From Bacteroidales bacterium UBA4073 (GTDB taxonomy: Bacteria; Bacteroidota; Bacteroidia; Bacteroidales; Tenuifilaceae): a DNA stretch of 14,684 bases. The notes under the pieces are model-generated. The model was given only the letters and a program-made list of their open reading frames with translations. It was not told where the DNA came from and did not search any database. Position 1 is the stretch's first letter. Every line of letters starts with the position of its first letter. Of this stretch, positions 1 to 6,910 are shown piece after piece. A program made the translations under genes and the position numbers. The stretch lies in assembly GCA_002383425.1 (NCBI GenBank), contig DFYV01000130.1:4839-19522 (forward strand), given 5' to 3'.

Positions 1-28
1 CTTTTACCTTCTAATTTCTACCTTCCTC
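1..28. repeat. Tail of a degenerate heptamer array at the window edge
   Basis: The first 28 bases divide into four 7-base units close to CTTCTAC: CTTTTAC, CTTCTAA, TTTCTAC and CTTCCTC, with one, one, one and two departures from that consensus. The pattern stops where TAACGTATTG begins. It resembles in style the heptamer array between ffh and folD, so this may be the right end of a second array that continues outside the window. With only four imperfect units, chance in AT/pyrimidine-rich DNA is a real alternative. Confidence 0.4.
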
Positions 29-103
29 TAACGTATTGATAACAAAAAGTTGATTTGCAGCTTAATTCTAACCCTTTTTAAACTTAAAGTTAAATCCTTG
101 CAG

Positions 104-111
104 TAGATTTG
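104..111 (+). promoter_or_regulatory. Candidate Bacteroidota -7 box (TAGATTTG)
   Basis: TAGATTTG matches the Bacteroidota -7 consensus TAnnTTTG exactly and lies 49 bases upstream of the sensor gene start at 161. No TTTG -33 element is visible at the expected 19-21 base spacing, so the call rests on one short motif in AT-rich DNA. The rest of 29-160 is AT-rich with no other feature that I recognise. Confidence 0.3.
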
Positions 112-160
112 TGAATTAGTTGAAAAATTCCTTATTTTTAGCATCCAAAATCGGACATGC

Positions 161-2443
161 ATGAAAGCTAAATACTCTTTGAAATACACTGTTCAAGGAA
201 GCCTCCTTGGATTTGGTACTGGCTTGATTTTGCTTGCTGTTGCATACATGTTTGGAATGTTATCCAATGGTCTTGCCTTGACTCTGGGAGGTATTTCTGA
301 CCTACACCGTTTAATACCTCTATTTTACTTCTTTGATTTTTTACCATTAGCGCTTGGTGCAGTCGGATTTTTTGTTTACAGGAAGGTATCCTTGCGAATT
401 AACGACTACGAATCATCAATACAGGAAAACATACATAAGGAGCGAAAGTTATATCGCTTTGTGGAAAAATTACGCGAAGGTGATGTGGATGCAGAGTACA
501 TACCCGATGAGACCGATGCTTTAGGCAAAGCCATTGTCAGCTTACGTAATGATATTCGCCAAAGCAGAGTAGAAGAGGAGAAAAGGAAAAAAGAGGATGA
601 GCAACGTCATTGGGCTGCCGAAGGGATGGCGCTATTTGGTGAAATACTACGCCAAAACAACGATAATATTGAAGAACTAACCTTCCAGGTAATCCGAAAC
701 TTAGTAAGCTATGTAGGAGCAAACCAAGCCGCATTCTATTTGGTTGACGACGATGACGAAACAGATATTCACTTTCGGATGACTGCCTGCTACGCGTACG
801 AACGTAGGAAATTTGCCAATAAAATAATACCATGGGGCGATGGATTGGTGGGTGCTTGTGCCCTTGAAAAGGAAAAAATTGTTCTAAAAAAAGTTCCTGA
901 TAGCTATTTGAGTATTACAAGCGGATTGGGGAAGGCAAATCCTAAGTTTCTTATGCTTATCCCTCTAAAAATGAACGATATAGTTCATGGTATAATTGAA
1001 CTGGCATCGTTTAACCCTTTTGAAAAGTATCAGGAAGAATTTATCGATAAGGTGTCCGAGAGCGTTGCTACAACAATCGCTACTGTTAAAATTAACATAC
1101 GAACCGCAAAACTTTTAAGGGAATCGCGTGAGCAAGCCGAGGAGCTGGCTCTCAAGGAGGAGCAGATGCGGCAAAACATGGAGGAGTTTCAGGCAGCACA
1201 GGAAGAGGCAAGCCGTCAGTCGGCAAAATTTATTAGCTTCTCCAACTCGGTGAACCATACCATGATTCGTGCCGATTTCGACGTGGATGGTACCTTGTTG
1301 TACGCCAACACCAAGTTCCTGCAAAAGCTGGAGTATGTATCGAATAGTGAGGTTGAAGGAAAGCATATTTCAATGTTTATCAATAAAAAAGACCGTGTAT
1401 GGTTCGATGAAATATGGAACTCCCTGAGCAAAGGTGGTAAACATTTTGAGGGCGACATGAAGCTGCTTACCCGAAGTGGTAACGACTTGTGGACTATTAC
1501 CACTTTTACTTGTGTGCGAAATGAGGCTGGGGGTGTGGATAAAATTCTCTTCCTTGGAATTGATACAACCGACCAAAAGAAGTTAAGCCTCGACTACGAA
1601 GGGCAGATTGCCGCTCTTAATCGCTCGTCAATTAAAGCAGAATTCACACCTACTGGCGATTTAATTGATGCCAATGAAAAATTCCTGCTCACATTGTCGT
1701 ACAATCTCAATTCTGCCAAAGAAAAATCAATCTTTGAACTTGTGCCTTCGTCGGAAAGGAAAAACGTTGAACGGATATGGGACGATGTGATACAGGGAAT
1801 ACCCTACGAGGGTCAACTCAGGATGTTAACCATCAACGGCGATGTACGTTGGTTCCGTTGCACATTTACATCAGTAAACGACATGTACGACGAGATTGCT
1901 AAGGTTATTATAATTGCCAATGATATTACCCGCGAAAAGAACATGGAGTTTGAAACGCAGCGTCAAACCGAACAGCTCAAGCAACAGGAAGAGCAGCTGC
2001 GACTGAACGAAATTGAGCTGAACAAAAAGCTACGTGAGGCTAAGGAGGAAATTCGAAATCAGTTTAAAGAGATCGAAAAGGTTAAGATTCGTAACGAGAA
2101 AACCCTTGAAGGTTTTCTGGATGCCATTATTACTACCGATCATGATGGTGTTGTTCAGTTTTTCAACAAGGCTGCCGAAGACCTTTTTGGGATTAAACGC
2201 GAGCAGGTCATTGGACAAAGCGTCAGGGTTTTATTCTCCGATAATGCAGCTGAAAATGATGAGTTTTTAGATGCCTACCTGGACCCGAATAAGAAAAAAA
2301 TAACCGGCCAACGAAAGGAAATTACCATACTTACAAGGAGTGGTAAGGAAATACCCATACTTATGCTGGTTACCGAAGCCAGGGTAGGTAGAGAAATCAC
2401 CTATACCGCATTCATCCAAAACATTTCGATTGATTTGTTTTAG
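161..2443 (+). CDS. Membrane-anchored GAF/triple-PAS sensor protein without visible output domain
   Basis: This is a 760-residue sensory protein. Two hydrophobic segments (about residues 14-35 and 50-73) flank a periplasmic loop of only about 15 residues, so sensing is probably cytoplasmic. After them come a HAMP-like linker (about 74-137), a GAF domain (about 155-312), a coiled coil (about 313-357), PAS1 (about 360-475), PAS2 (about 483-595), a second long Gln/Glu/Lys-rich coiled coil (about 596-648) and PAS3 (about 649-758, with the typical TTDHDGVVQFFNKAAEDLFG stretch). PAS1 and PAS2 resemble each other, ending in GIDTTDQKK and ANDITREKN, and probably arose by duplication. The protein ends right after PAS3. 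I see no histidine-kinase H-box or ATPase, GGDEF, EAL, phosphatase or DNA-binding domain. It presumably works through a partner or by dimer and coiled-coil rearrangement; ligand and partner are unknown. The first in-frame ATG was taken as start. No Shine-Dalgarno sequence is evident. Confidence 0.88.
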   Translation: MKAKYSLKYTVQGSLLGFGTGLILLAVAYMFGMLSNGLALTLGGISDLHRLIPLFYFFDFLPLALGAVGFFVYRKVSLRINDYESSIQENIHKERKLYRFVEKLREGDVDAEYIPDETDALGKAIVSLRNDIRQSRVEEEKRKKEDEQRHWAAEGMALFGEILRQNNDNIEELTFQVIRNLVSYVGANQAAFYLVDDDDETDIHFRMTACYAYERRKFANKIIPWGDGLVGACALEKEKIVLKKVPDSYLSITSGLGKANPKFLMLIPLKMNDIVHGIIELASFNPFEKYQEEFIDKVSESVATTIATVKINIRTAKLLRESREQAEELALKEEQMRQNMEEFQAAQEEASRQSAKFISFSNSVNHTMIRADFDVDGTLLYANTKFLQKLEYVSNSEVEGKHISMFINKKDRVWFDEIWNSLSKGGKHFEGDMKLLTRSGNDLWTITTFTCVRNEAGGVDKILFLGIDTTDQKKLSLDYEGQIAALNRSSIKAEFTPTGDLIDANEKFLLTLSYNLNSAKEKSIFELVPSSERKNVERIWDDVIQGIPYEGQLRMLTINGDVRWFRCTFTSVNDMYDEIAKVIIIANDITREKNMEFETQRQTEQLKQQEEQLRLNEIELNKKLREAKEEIRNQFKEIEKVKIRNEKTLEGFLDAIITTDHDGVVQFFNKAAEDLFGIKREQVIGQSVRVLFSDNAAENDEFLDAYLDPNKKKITGQRKEITILTRSGKEIPILMLVTEARVGREITYTAFIQNISIDLF

Positions 2444-2453
2444 TAAGATATTC

Positions 2454-3911
2454 TTATTTCTTGAGCATCTCTTTTATCCATGAGATGCTTATTTCTTTTC
2501 GGTAGGTAAAGTAGCCTAAAATTAGTGATGCCACCCCAATAAGTGAGTAAACCATAAAATTATTGCATAGCTCATCAAGTAAGGTTGCAATGGTAAGCAG
2601 GAGTACTAAAATAGCGGGGTAAACAACCAATTTAGCTCTGTTTACTTTGAACCTGTAAAATTGTTTAACATAGAAAAACATAACTAATACCTGTAGTATC
2701 TTGGTAAGGAAGTTTGTTATAGCTGCACCTTGAATTCCTTTAAAATCGACCATTAAGTAGGTTGTAGCAATCTGAAAAACAGCTGTAATTAAAAATACTT
2801 TAGGTAAAATTGAAGTTTTCTGAAAGTAGAACACCGGCGATGCCAGAACGTAGTACCATATTCTTACCACCATACCGGCAAAGAGTAGTGGTAAAAGTGT
2901 AAATGATTGATATAAATCGCTGTTATTCACTAAAAAAGGAACAAAATAGGGGATTAAAAGAAGATACAATGGTATTAGGGTTAAATTGATTAAGGCGAAT
3001 ACATGAAAGTACTTATTAACATCAACATTGCCTTGAGGTACATCGTTCTTACTTTTCCATTGCTGAAATACTTTGGGTAGGATAGCAGCCGATAACCCAT
3101 TTTGCAGGAACTCAATGGCAAGTGTTATTTTTAGGGCAAAATCAAATACAGCTACTGATCCTTGATTTAGCAAGCCAAGTATAATATACCTGTCGATGTT
3201 TGAAATTACCCAGTAAAGTATGTTATGGAAGTAAATTGGAGCGCTATACTTAATAAGATGTTTGAAAACTTTGCTATCCCAGCTAAGCCTTCCATGTTTC
3301 ACAAAGAAAATTACAGCCCAAATAAATGTGGCCATTGCCCCAATAAAACGACCCCAAATTGGCCCTGTAAGCGATTGGGGGAAAAGGTACAAGCCTCCAA
3401 TTGATATTACTATTACCAGTGTAAAGTGTAAAATGTTGGACCAAAAATAGGGTGTGGGTTTTTCACGAAAAATTAAATGGCTTGTGTAAGCTTTAAAGAT
3501 TCCATTGAAAAAACCTGTTATGAGCGATATAAGTCCAAAAGGGTAGAATTCAATCGATTTACCCGGGTATATCCAACTAATCAGTAAATTACCGGATAGG
3601 CCAAACAGGAATGTCAAAATAGTACCATACATGAGCAGAAAAAGGAACGAAGTCCCTAAAAATTTTTCCTCGTCCAGCTTGCTATTCCGATAATGTATAT
3701 AGGTGTTACCAAGAAAGCTTTCGGCCGAAAAGGAAAATAGAATCCGGGCTAACTCACTTAATATAATGAATATTGCCAAAAGACCGAAATCGTCGGTGCT
3801 GAGTAAATTTTTGTTACCATAAAATGGCAATAACACTATACTCGAAGCAAAAGGTAATGCTCCAATTACCGTGTATGTAAGGGATGATTTTATGAATGAT
3901 TTAGTTATCAA
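2454..3911 (-). CDS. Wzx-type polysaccharide flippase (oligosaccharide translocase)
   Basis: This 485-residue, strongly hydrophobic protein has about 14 predicted membrane segments spread over its whole length (for example about 12-32, 42-62, 87-112, 124-143, 157-178, 185-204, 303-328, 333-357, 368-386, 396-416, 426-444 and 452-469). An N-terminal basic amphipathic start and the mid-protein stretch SNIDRYIILGLL (237-248) are typical of the polysaccharide synthase/Wzx branch of the MOP exporter superfamily. Members flip lipid-linked sugar units across the inner membrane. The start is a TTG: an in-frame stop lies four codons upstream (TGA-AAG-GAA-AAA-TTG), and the first in-frame ATG would remove several membrane segments. 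The TTG overlaps the TGA of the glycosyltransferase as TTGA, with AAAGGA four bases upstream, so translation is probably coupled. It is the last gene of the leftward run. The substrate cannot be read from the sequence. Confidence 0.88.
   Translation of the reverse strand: MITKSFIKSSLTYTVIGALPFASSIVLLPFYGNKNLLSTDDFGLLAIFIILSELARILFSFSAESFLGNTYIHYRNSKLDEEKFLGTSFLFLLMYGTILTFLFGLSGNLLISWIYPGKSIEFYPFGLISLITGFFNGIFKAYTSHLIFREKPTPYFWSNILHFTLVIVISIGGLYLFPQSLTGPIWGRFIGAMATFIWAVIFFVKHGRLSWDSKVFKHLIKYSAPIYFHNILYWVISNIDRYIILGLLNQGSVAVFDFALKITLAIEFLQNGLSAAILPKVFQQWKSKNDVPQGNVDVNKYFHVFALINLTLIPLYLLLIPYFVPFLVNNSDLYQSFTLLPLLFAGMVVRIWYYVLASPVFYFQKTSILPKVFLITAVFQIATTYLMVDFKGIQGAAITNFLTKILQVLVMFFYVKQFYRFKVNRAKLVVYPAILVLLLTIATLLDELCNNFMVYSLIGVASLILGYFTYRKEISISWIKEMLKK
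2462..2500 (+). terminator. Candidate intrinsic terminator for the sensor gene
   Basis: A 10-bp stem pairs 2462-2471 with 2482-2491 (core AGCATCTC / GAGATGCT, with one G-T wobble) around a 10-base loop. It is followed by the pyrimidine-rich TTTCTTTTC. This is the right polarity to end the rightward sensor transcript, starting 18 bases after its stop codon. The hairpin lies inside the last codons of the convergent flippase gene. On the opposite strand it is followed by A-rich sequence, so it would not work as an intrinsic terminator there. Confidence 0.45.
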
Positions 3912-4969
3912 TTTTTCCTTTCAAATTCCTCAATTGTTTTCATAAATTTACTCATTCTTTGAGTTATGTTGAAATTATTCTTTATTTGAGCGTATGCAAG
4001 TTGACGTAATGTTGCTTTTTGTTCAGGTGTTAAGTTTAATGATGCTTTAATGGCATTGGAGAGTTCTATCCGATTCCTATTTTGAATGGTAAAGCCAATG
4101 TTTTGTGCAATCGTAGGCATTGCTCCCACTGGTGATATTATAGGAATACAACCAAACGACATCGCTTCGCATAAAGCATTTGGAAAACCTTCGGAGATAG
4201 AAATATTAATAACAAATTCTGATTGGATGTATTTTATGTTTAGTTCATTATGTGGCATGTGTTCGTGCAATGTAACATTAGAGGGTATTTTAATTTGATT
4301 TTTGAATTTTTTATTAAAACCAATAATTGTAAAATTTGCTTCAGGAATTTCCCATGCGCTTTCAAGTATCAGATCAATACCTTTTAATATCATTCGAACA
4401 TTGTTATTAACAAATGCTACCGTTATGAAACTATTTGGAATGCGCTTAGATAATTCAATTTCTTTCTGAGTAACAATAGGTTCATAACCATTGAATATTG
4501 TTCTAACAGGTGTTTTAATTGATTTGAAATGATTTTTAATACCCTGTTTACTATGATCAAAATATGAATTTGTAAAATCAATTAACGATTCATGAACTGG
4601 TAATAAGCACGTTGCGTGCTTTATTGATATATATATTGCACTTTTTAGAAGCGGTTTTCGTAAACTACCATAATTAAAGGTTGGATACGATACGCAATCG
4701 GTTCCTCCAAGTATTATAAATACATTTTTTTTAAAAAACTTTCCAAACAATACAGGCAGAACTGACCAGTAACCGGCAAACATTACAATTATTGTATCAA
4801 TTTTTTTAATTCGTAATGCGATGTGAATGAATTGCTTAATAATATTAAGAGGTAAATTTATTTGATTCCATTCGTAATTCAAAGTACCTACATTATATTT
4901 CAGCGATAGTAATGAAATGTCTTTACGAACAAAGGTCGGATTGCCGGATGATATGTAAAGAATGTTCAT
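3908..4969 (-). CDS. GT-B fold glycosyltransferase, family 4-like
   Basis: This is a 353-residue soluble or membrane-associated glycosyltransferase. The C-terminal half carries the GT4 nucleotide-sugar signature: E260 and E268 in the E-x7-E motif (SEGFPNALCEAMSFGCIPII), followed by SPVGAMP. K196 in the MILKGIDL stretch fits the conserved basic residue of the donor site. The N-terminal half has a Rossmann-like start (MNILYISSG) and a GGTD motif at 88-91, seen in several bacterial GT4 enzymes. The start is one base after the methyltransferase stop codon, and the end overlaps the flippase start by four bases, so all three are likely translated from one mRNA. The neighbours imply a role in building the glycan that the flippase exports. 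Donor and acceptor sugars are unknown. Local GC is low (16 of 60 bases in 4381-4440). Confidence 0.87.
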   Translation of the reverse strand: MNILYISSGNPTFVRKDISLLSLKYNVGTLNYEWNQINLPLNIIKQFIHIALRIKKIDTIIVMFAGYWSVLPVLFGKFFKKNVFIILGGTDCVSYPTFNYGSLRKPLLKSAIYISIKHATCLLPVHESLIDFTNSYFDHSKQGIKNHFKSIKTPVRTIFNGYEPIVTQKEIELSKRIPNSFITVAFVNNNVRMILKGIDLILESAWEIPEANFTIIGFNKKFKNQIKIPSNVTLHEHMPHNELNIKYIQSEFVINISISEGFPNALCEAMSFGCIPIISPVGAMPTIAQNIGFTIQNRNRIELSNAIKASLNLTPEQKATLRQLAYAQIKNNFNITQRMSKFMKTIEEFERKN

Positions 4970-4970
4970 T

Positions 4971-5705
4971 TTAAAATGATGAAAATATCCTTAGCAATAA
5001 TTTTTTTAAAATTCGTTTGGGAAGAAAAATGGTTTTATCATAACTTGAATTAATATCTATTGAAAAAGGGCTTATCCAGTAATAGGTGTAGTCGGGTGTT
5101 CGGTAAAATACACTATAGTCTTTTTTTTCATCAATTATAAATTGATTAGTTTGTAAAAATTGATATAGGGTATTGGGGTATATAGATTGATCAACAATTT
5201 GAAGACTTTCGGGGTTAGTTCTTTTAATGTGTTTAATTAGGTTTGGATGTGGTATGTTGATAAAAATTTTAGTATCGTTTTTACTAACTCGATTTAAATT
5301 TGTGAATAATATATCGTATTGTTCAGTAGGAATGTGCTCAATTACATCGGCCAGTACAATAAAATCAAACTTTTCATTTATTTCAAGATTTCTCGAAGCA
5401 TCGGCTTCCATGAATTTTACTCTATTCGATTTTATCCGTTTTCTTGCGATTTCAATATTTCTTGGGCTAATATCAAAAGCAATTATTTCAGCCTTTGGAG
5501 CAAGACGTTGTATGAGTTCGGTAAGCGTTCCAATTCCACATCCTATTTCAAGAATTTTATGAGAATTACCTATTCCTTTTTGCCTTAGGTGTTTAGCTAT
5601 TGTGTAATGTCGAAGGTTTTTACCAGTTTTAATTTGTTTATCCGAAAAATTGTCGTAAAAACTGACAATAGTATTTTGATATTTCATAAGTTTTGTTTTA
5701 TCCAT
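4971..5705 (-). CDS. Class I SAM-dependent methyltransferase
   Basis: This is a 244-residue methyltransferase with the Rossmann-type SAM site. Motif I is LEIGCGIGT at 52-60, the acidic ribose-binding residue is D78 in IAFDIS, the next acidic loop is MEADAS at 99-104, and motif III/IV is FDFIVLADVIEHIP at 113-126. This pattern matches the Methyltransf_11/25-type small-molecule or sugar methyltransferases common in polysaccharide clusters. The C-terminal part (about 170-244) is not diagnostic. The ATG overlaps the folD stop by eight bases and has GAGAGG three bases upstream, which supports this start; a second Met at residue 7 is possible. The gene is very AT-rich (12 G/C of 60 bases in 5101-5160). 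Being next to a glycosyltransferase and a flippase suggests that it modifies a glycan or lipid carrier, but the substrate is unproven. Confidence 0.85.
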   Translation of the reverse strand: MDKTKLMKYQNTIVSFYDNFSDKQIKTGKNLRHYTIAKHLRQKGIGNSHKILEIGCGIGTLTELIQRLAPKAEIIAFDISPRNIEIARKRIKSNRVKFMEADASRNLEINEKFDFIVLADVIEHIPTEQYDILFTNLNRVSKNDTKIFINIPHPNLIKHIKRTNPESLQIVDQSIYPNTLYQFLQTNQFIIDEKKDYSVFYRTPDYTYYWISPFSIDINSSYDKTIFLPKRILKKLLLRIFSSF

Positions 5706-6579
5706 ACACCTCTCTCTTTGCTGCCTTTAGCGTATTCTTGAGCAACGATACAATTGTTAGTGGCCCAACTCCTCCGGGGACAGGGGTTATGTAGCTGCAT
5801 TTAGGGGCTACCTCATCAAATTTGACATCGCCAAGGAGCTTCCAGCCCGATTTGGTACCTGGTGCTTCAACGCGTGTTATTCCCACATCAATTACTACTG
5901 CACCCGGTTTTACCATATCGGCGGTTATAAGTTCAGCTTTGCCTAAGGCAACAATCAGAATATCGGCCCCAAGGGTGTATTCCTTGATGTTTGGCGTGCG
6001 GCTATGGCAAAGAGTTACGGTACAGTCGCCCGGATAGCCTTTCTGCGAGAGCAGGTTGGCTATAGGCCGGCCTACAATGTTGCTCCGCCCAAGCACCACG
6101 CAATGTTTCCCTTCGGTGGGAATCTTATAGCGACGCAGTAACTCCACGATTCCTTCGGGGGTGGCCGATACGTATGCAGGTAGCCCAATATTCATACGGC
6201 CAACATTCACGGGGTGAAACCCGTCCACATCCTTACGGGGATCGATAGCTTCAATTACCTTTTGTTCGTCGATATGTTTTGGAAGGGGCATTTGAACAAT
6301 AAATCCGTCGACATCGGGATCGTTATTTAACTTTTGTATTTCATGGAGCAGCTGAGTTTCGGTAATGGAATCCTCGAATCGTAACACCTGCGATTTGAAG
6401 CCTACCTGAGCACAGGCCTTTTCCTTATGGCCAACATAGGTTTCGCTTGCCCCATCATGGCCTACAAGTATAGCTACCAGATGTGGTATTTTACCACCTT
6501 TGCCTTTTATTGCTTCCACTTTGGCTGCAATTTCTGCTTTAATTTCATCGGCAATTCGTTTCCCGTCAAGTAGTTCCAT
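5698..6579 (-). CDS. folD: Bifunctional methylenetetrahydrofolate dehydrogenase / methenyltetrahydrofolate cyclohydrolase
   Basis: FolD interconverts 5,10-methylene-THF, 5,10-methenyl-THF and 10-formyl-THF in the cytoplasm, feeding purine synthesis and formyl-Met-tRNA. The 293-residue length is normal for the family. The active-site residues line up: Y48 and K52 in the YVGHK motif, QMPLP at 96-100, and D119 in KDVDGFHP at 116-123. The NAD(P) Rossmann segment VVLGRSNIVGRP is at 161-172, VVIDVGI at 228-234, and the C-terminal signature TPVPGGVGPLT at 265-275. The start ATG lies immediately beside a 331-bp heptamer-repeat region that separates it from ffh, and I see no convincing promoter within that region. 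The stop codon overlaps the methyltransferase start by eight bases, so the polysaccharide genes are probably transcribed and translated together with folD. GC is high here (35 of 60 bases in 6061-6120) compared with the genes that follow. Confidence 0.98.
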   Translation of the reverse strand: MELLDGKRIADEIKAEIAAKVEAIKGKGGKIPHLVAILVGHDGASETYVGHKEKACAQVGFKSQVLRFEDSITETQLLHEIQKLNNDPDVDGFIVQMPLPKHIDEQKVIEAIDPRKDVDGFHPVNVGRMNIGLPAYVSATPEGIVELLRRYKIPTEGKHCVVLGRSNIVGRPIANLLSQKGYPGDCTVTLCHSRTPNIKEYTLGADILIVALGKAELITADMVKPGAVVIDVGITRVEAPGTKSGWKLLGDVKFDEVAPKCSYITPVPGGVGPLTIVSLLKNTLKAAKREVYG

Positions 6580-6630
6580 TTATTAAAGTTAAAAGTTTCA
6601 AATTTCAGATTTCAGATTCAAAATTCAAGA

Positions 6631-6661
6631 TTTAAAATCATGTTAAAAGTTAAAAGTTAAA
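6631..6661. repeat. 31-bp direct repeat, copy 1
   Basis: This is a perfect 31-base copy of 6762-6792. It starts TTTAAAATCATG and ends in GTTAAA units, and it includes one of the two ATCAT phase breaks. It sits just after a 23-base block (6613-6635, starting CAGATTCAAA) that also recurs exactly at 6674-6696. The array therefore has longer duplicated segments on top of its 7-base periodicity. Confidence 0.85.
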
Positions 6662-6761
6662 GGTTTTAAATTCCAGATTCAAAATTCAAGATTTAAGATT
6701 AAAGGTTCATGGTTCAAGGTTCAAAGTTCAAGGTTCAAGGTTCAAAGTTCAAAGTTTAAGG

Positions 6762-6792
6762 TTTAAAATCATGTTAAAAGTTAAAAGTTAAA
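6762..6792. repeat. 31-bp direct repeat, copy 2
   Basis: This is a perfect copy of 6631-6661, offset by 131 bases. It contains the second ATCAT phase break and leads from the GTTCAAG-type units into GTTAAAA-type units. Confidence 0.85.
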
Positions 6793-6910
6793 AGTCAAAA
6801 GTAAAAAGTAAAATTAGTAATTCGTAATTCGTAATTTGAAATTCAAAAGATATCAACCATCAACCATCAACCATCAACTATTTTTCCGAACAACGAACAA
6901 CGAACAACCA

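Noticed and set aside
157..171. A four-codon upstream ORF (ATG CAT GAA AGC TAA) overlapping the sensor gene start
   Set aside because: It arises from the ATGCATG palindrome-like sequence. It has no ribosome-binding site, and a chance occurrence this short is expected.
161..2443. Hybrid histidine kinase or chemoreceptor annotation for the sensor protein
   Set aside because: No H-box, N/G-box ATPase motifs or methyl-accepting hairpin can be seen. The coiled coils are linkers between sensor domains.
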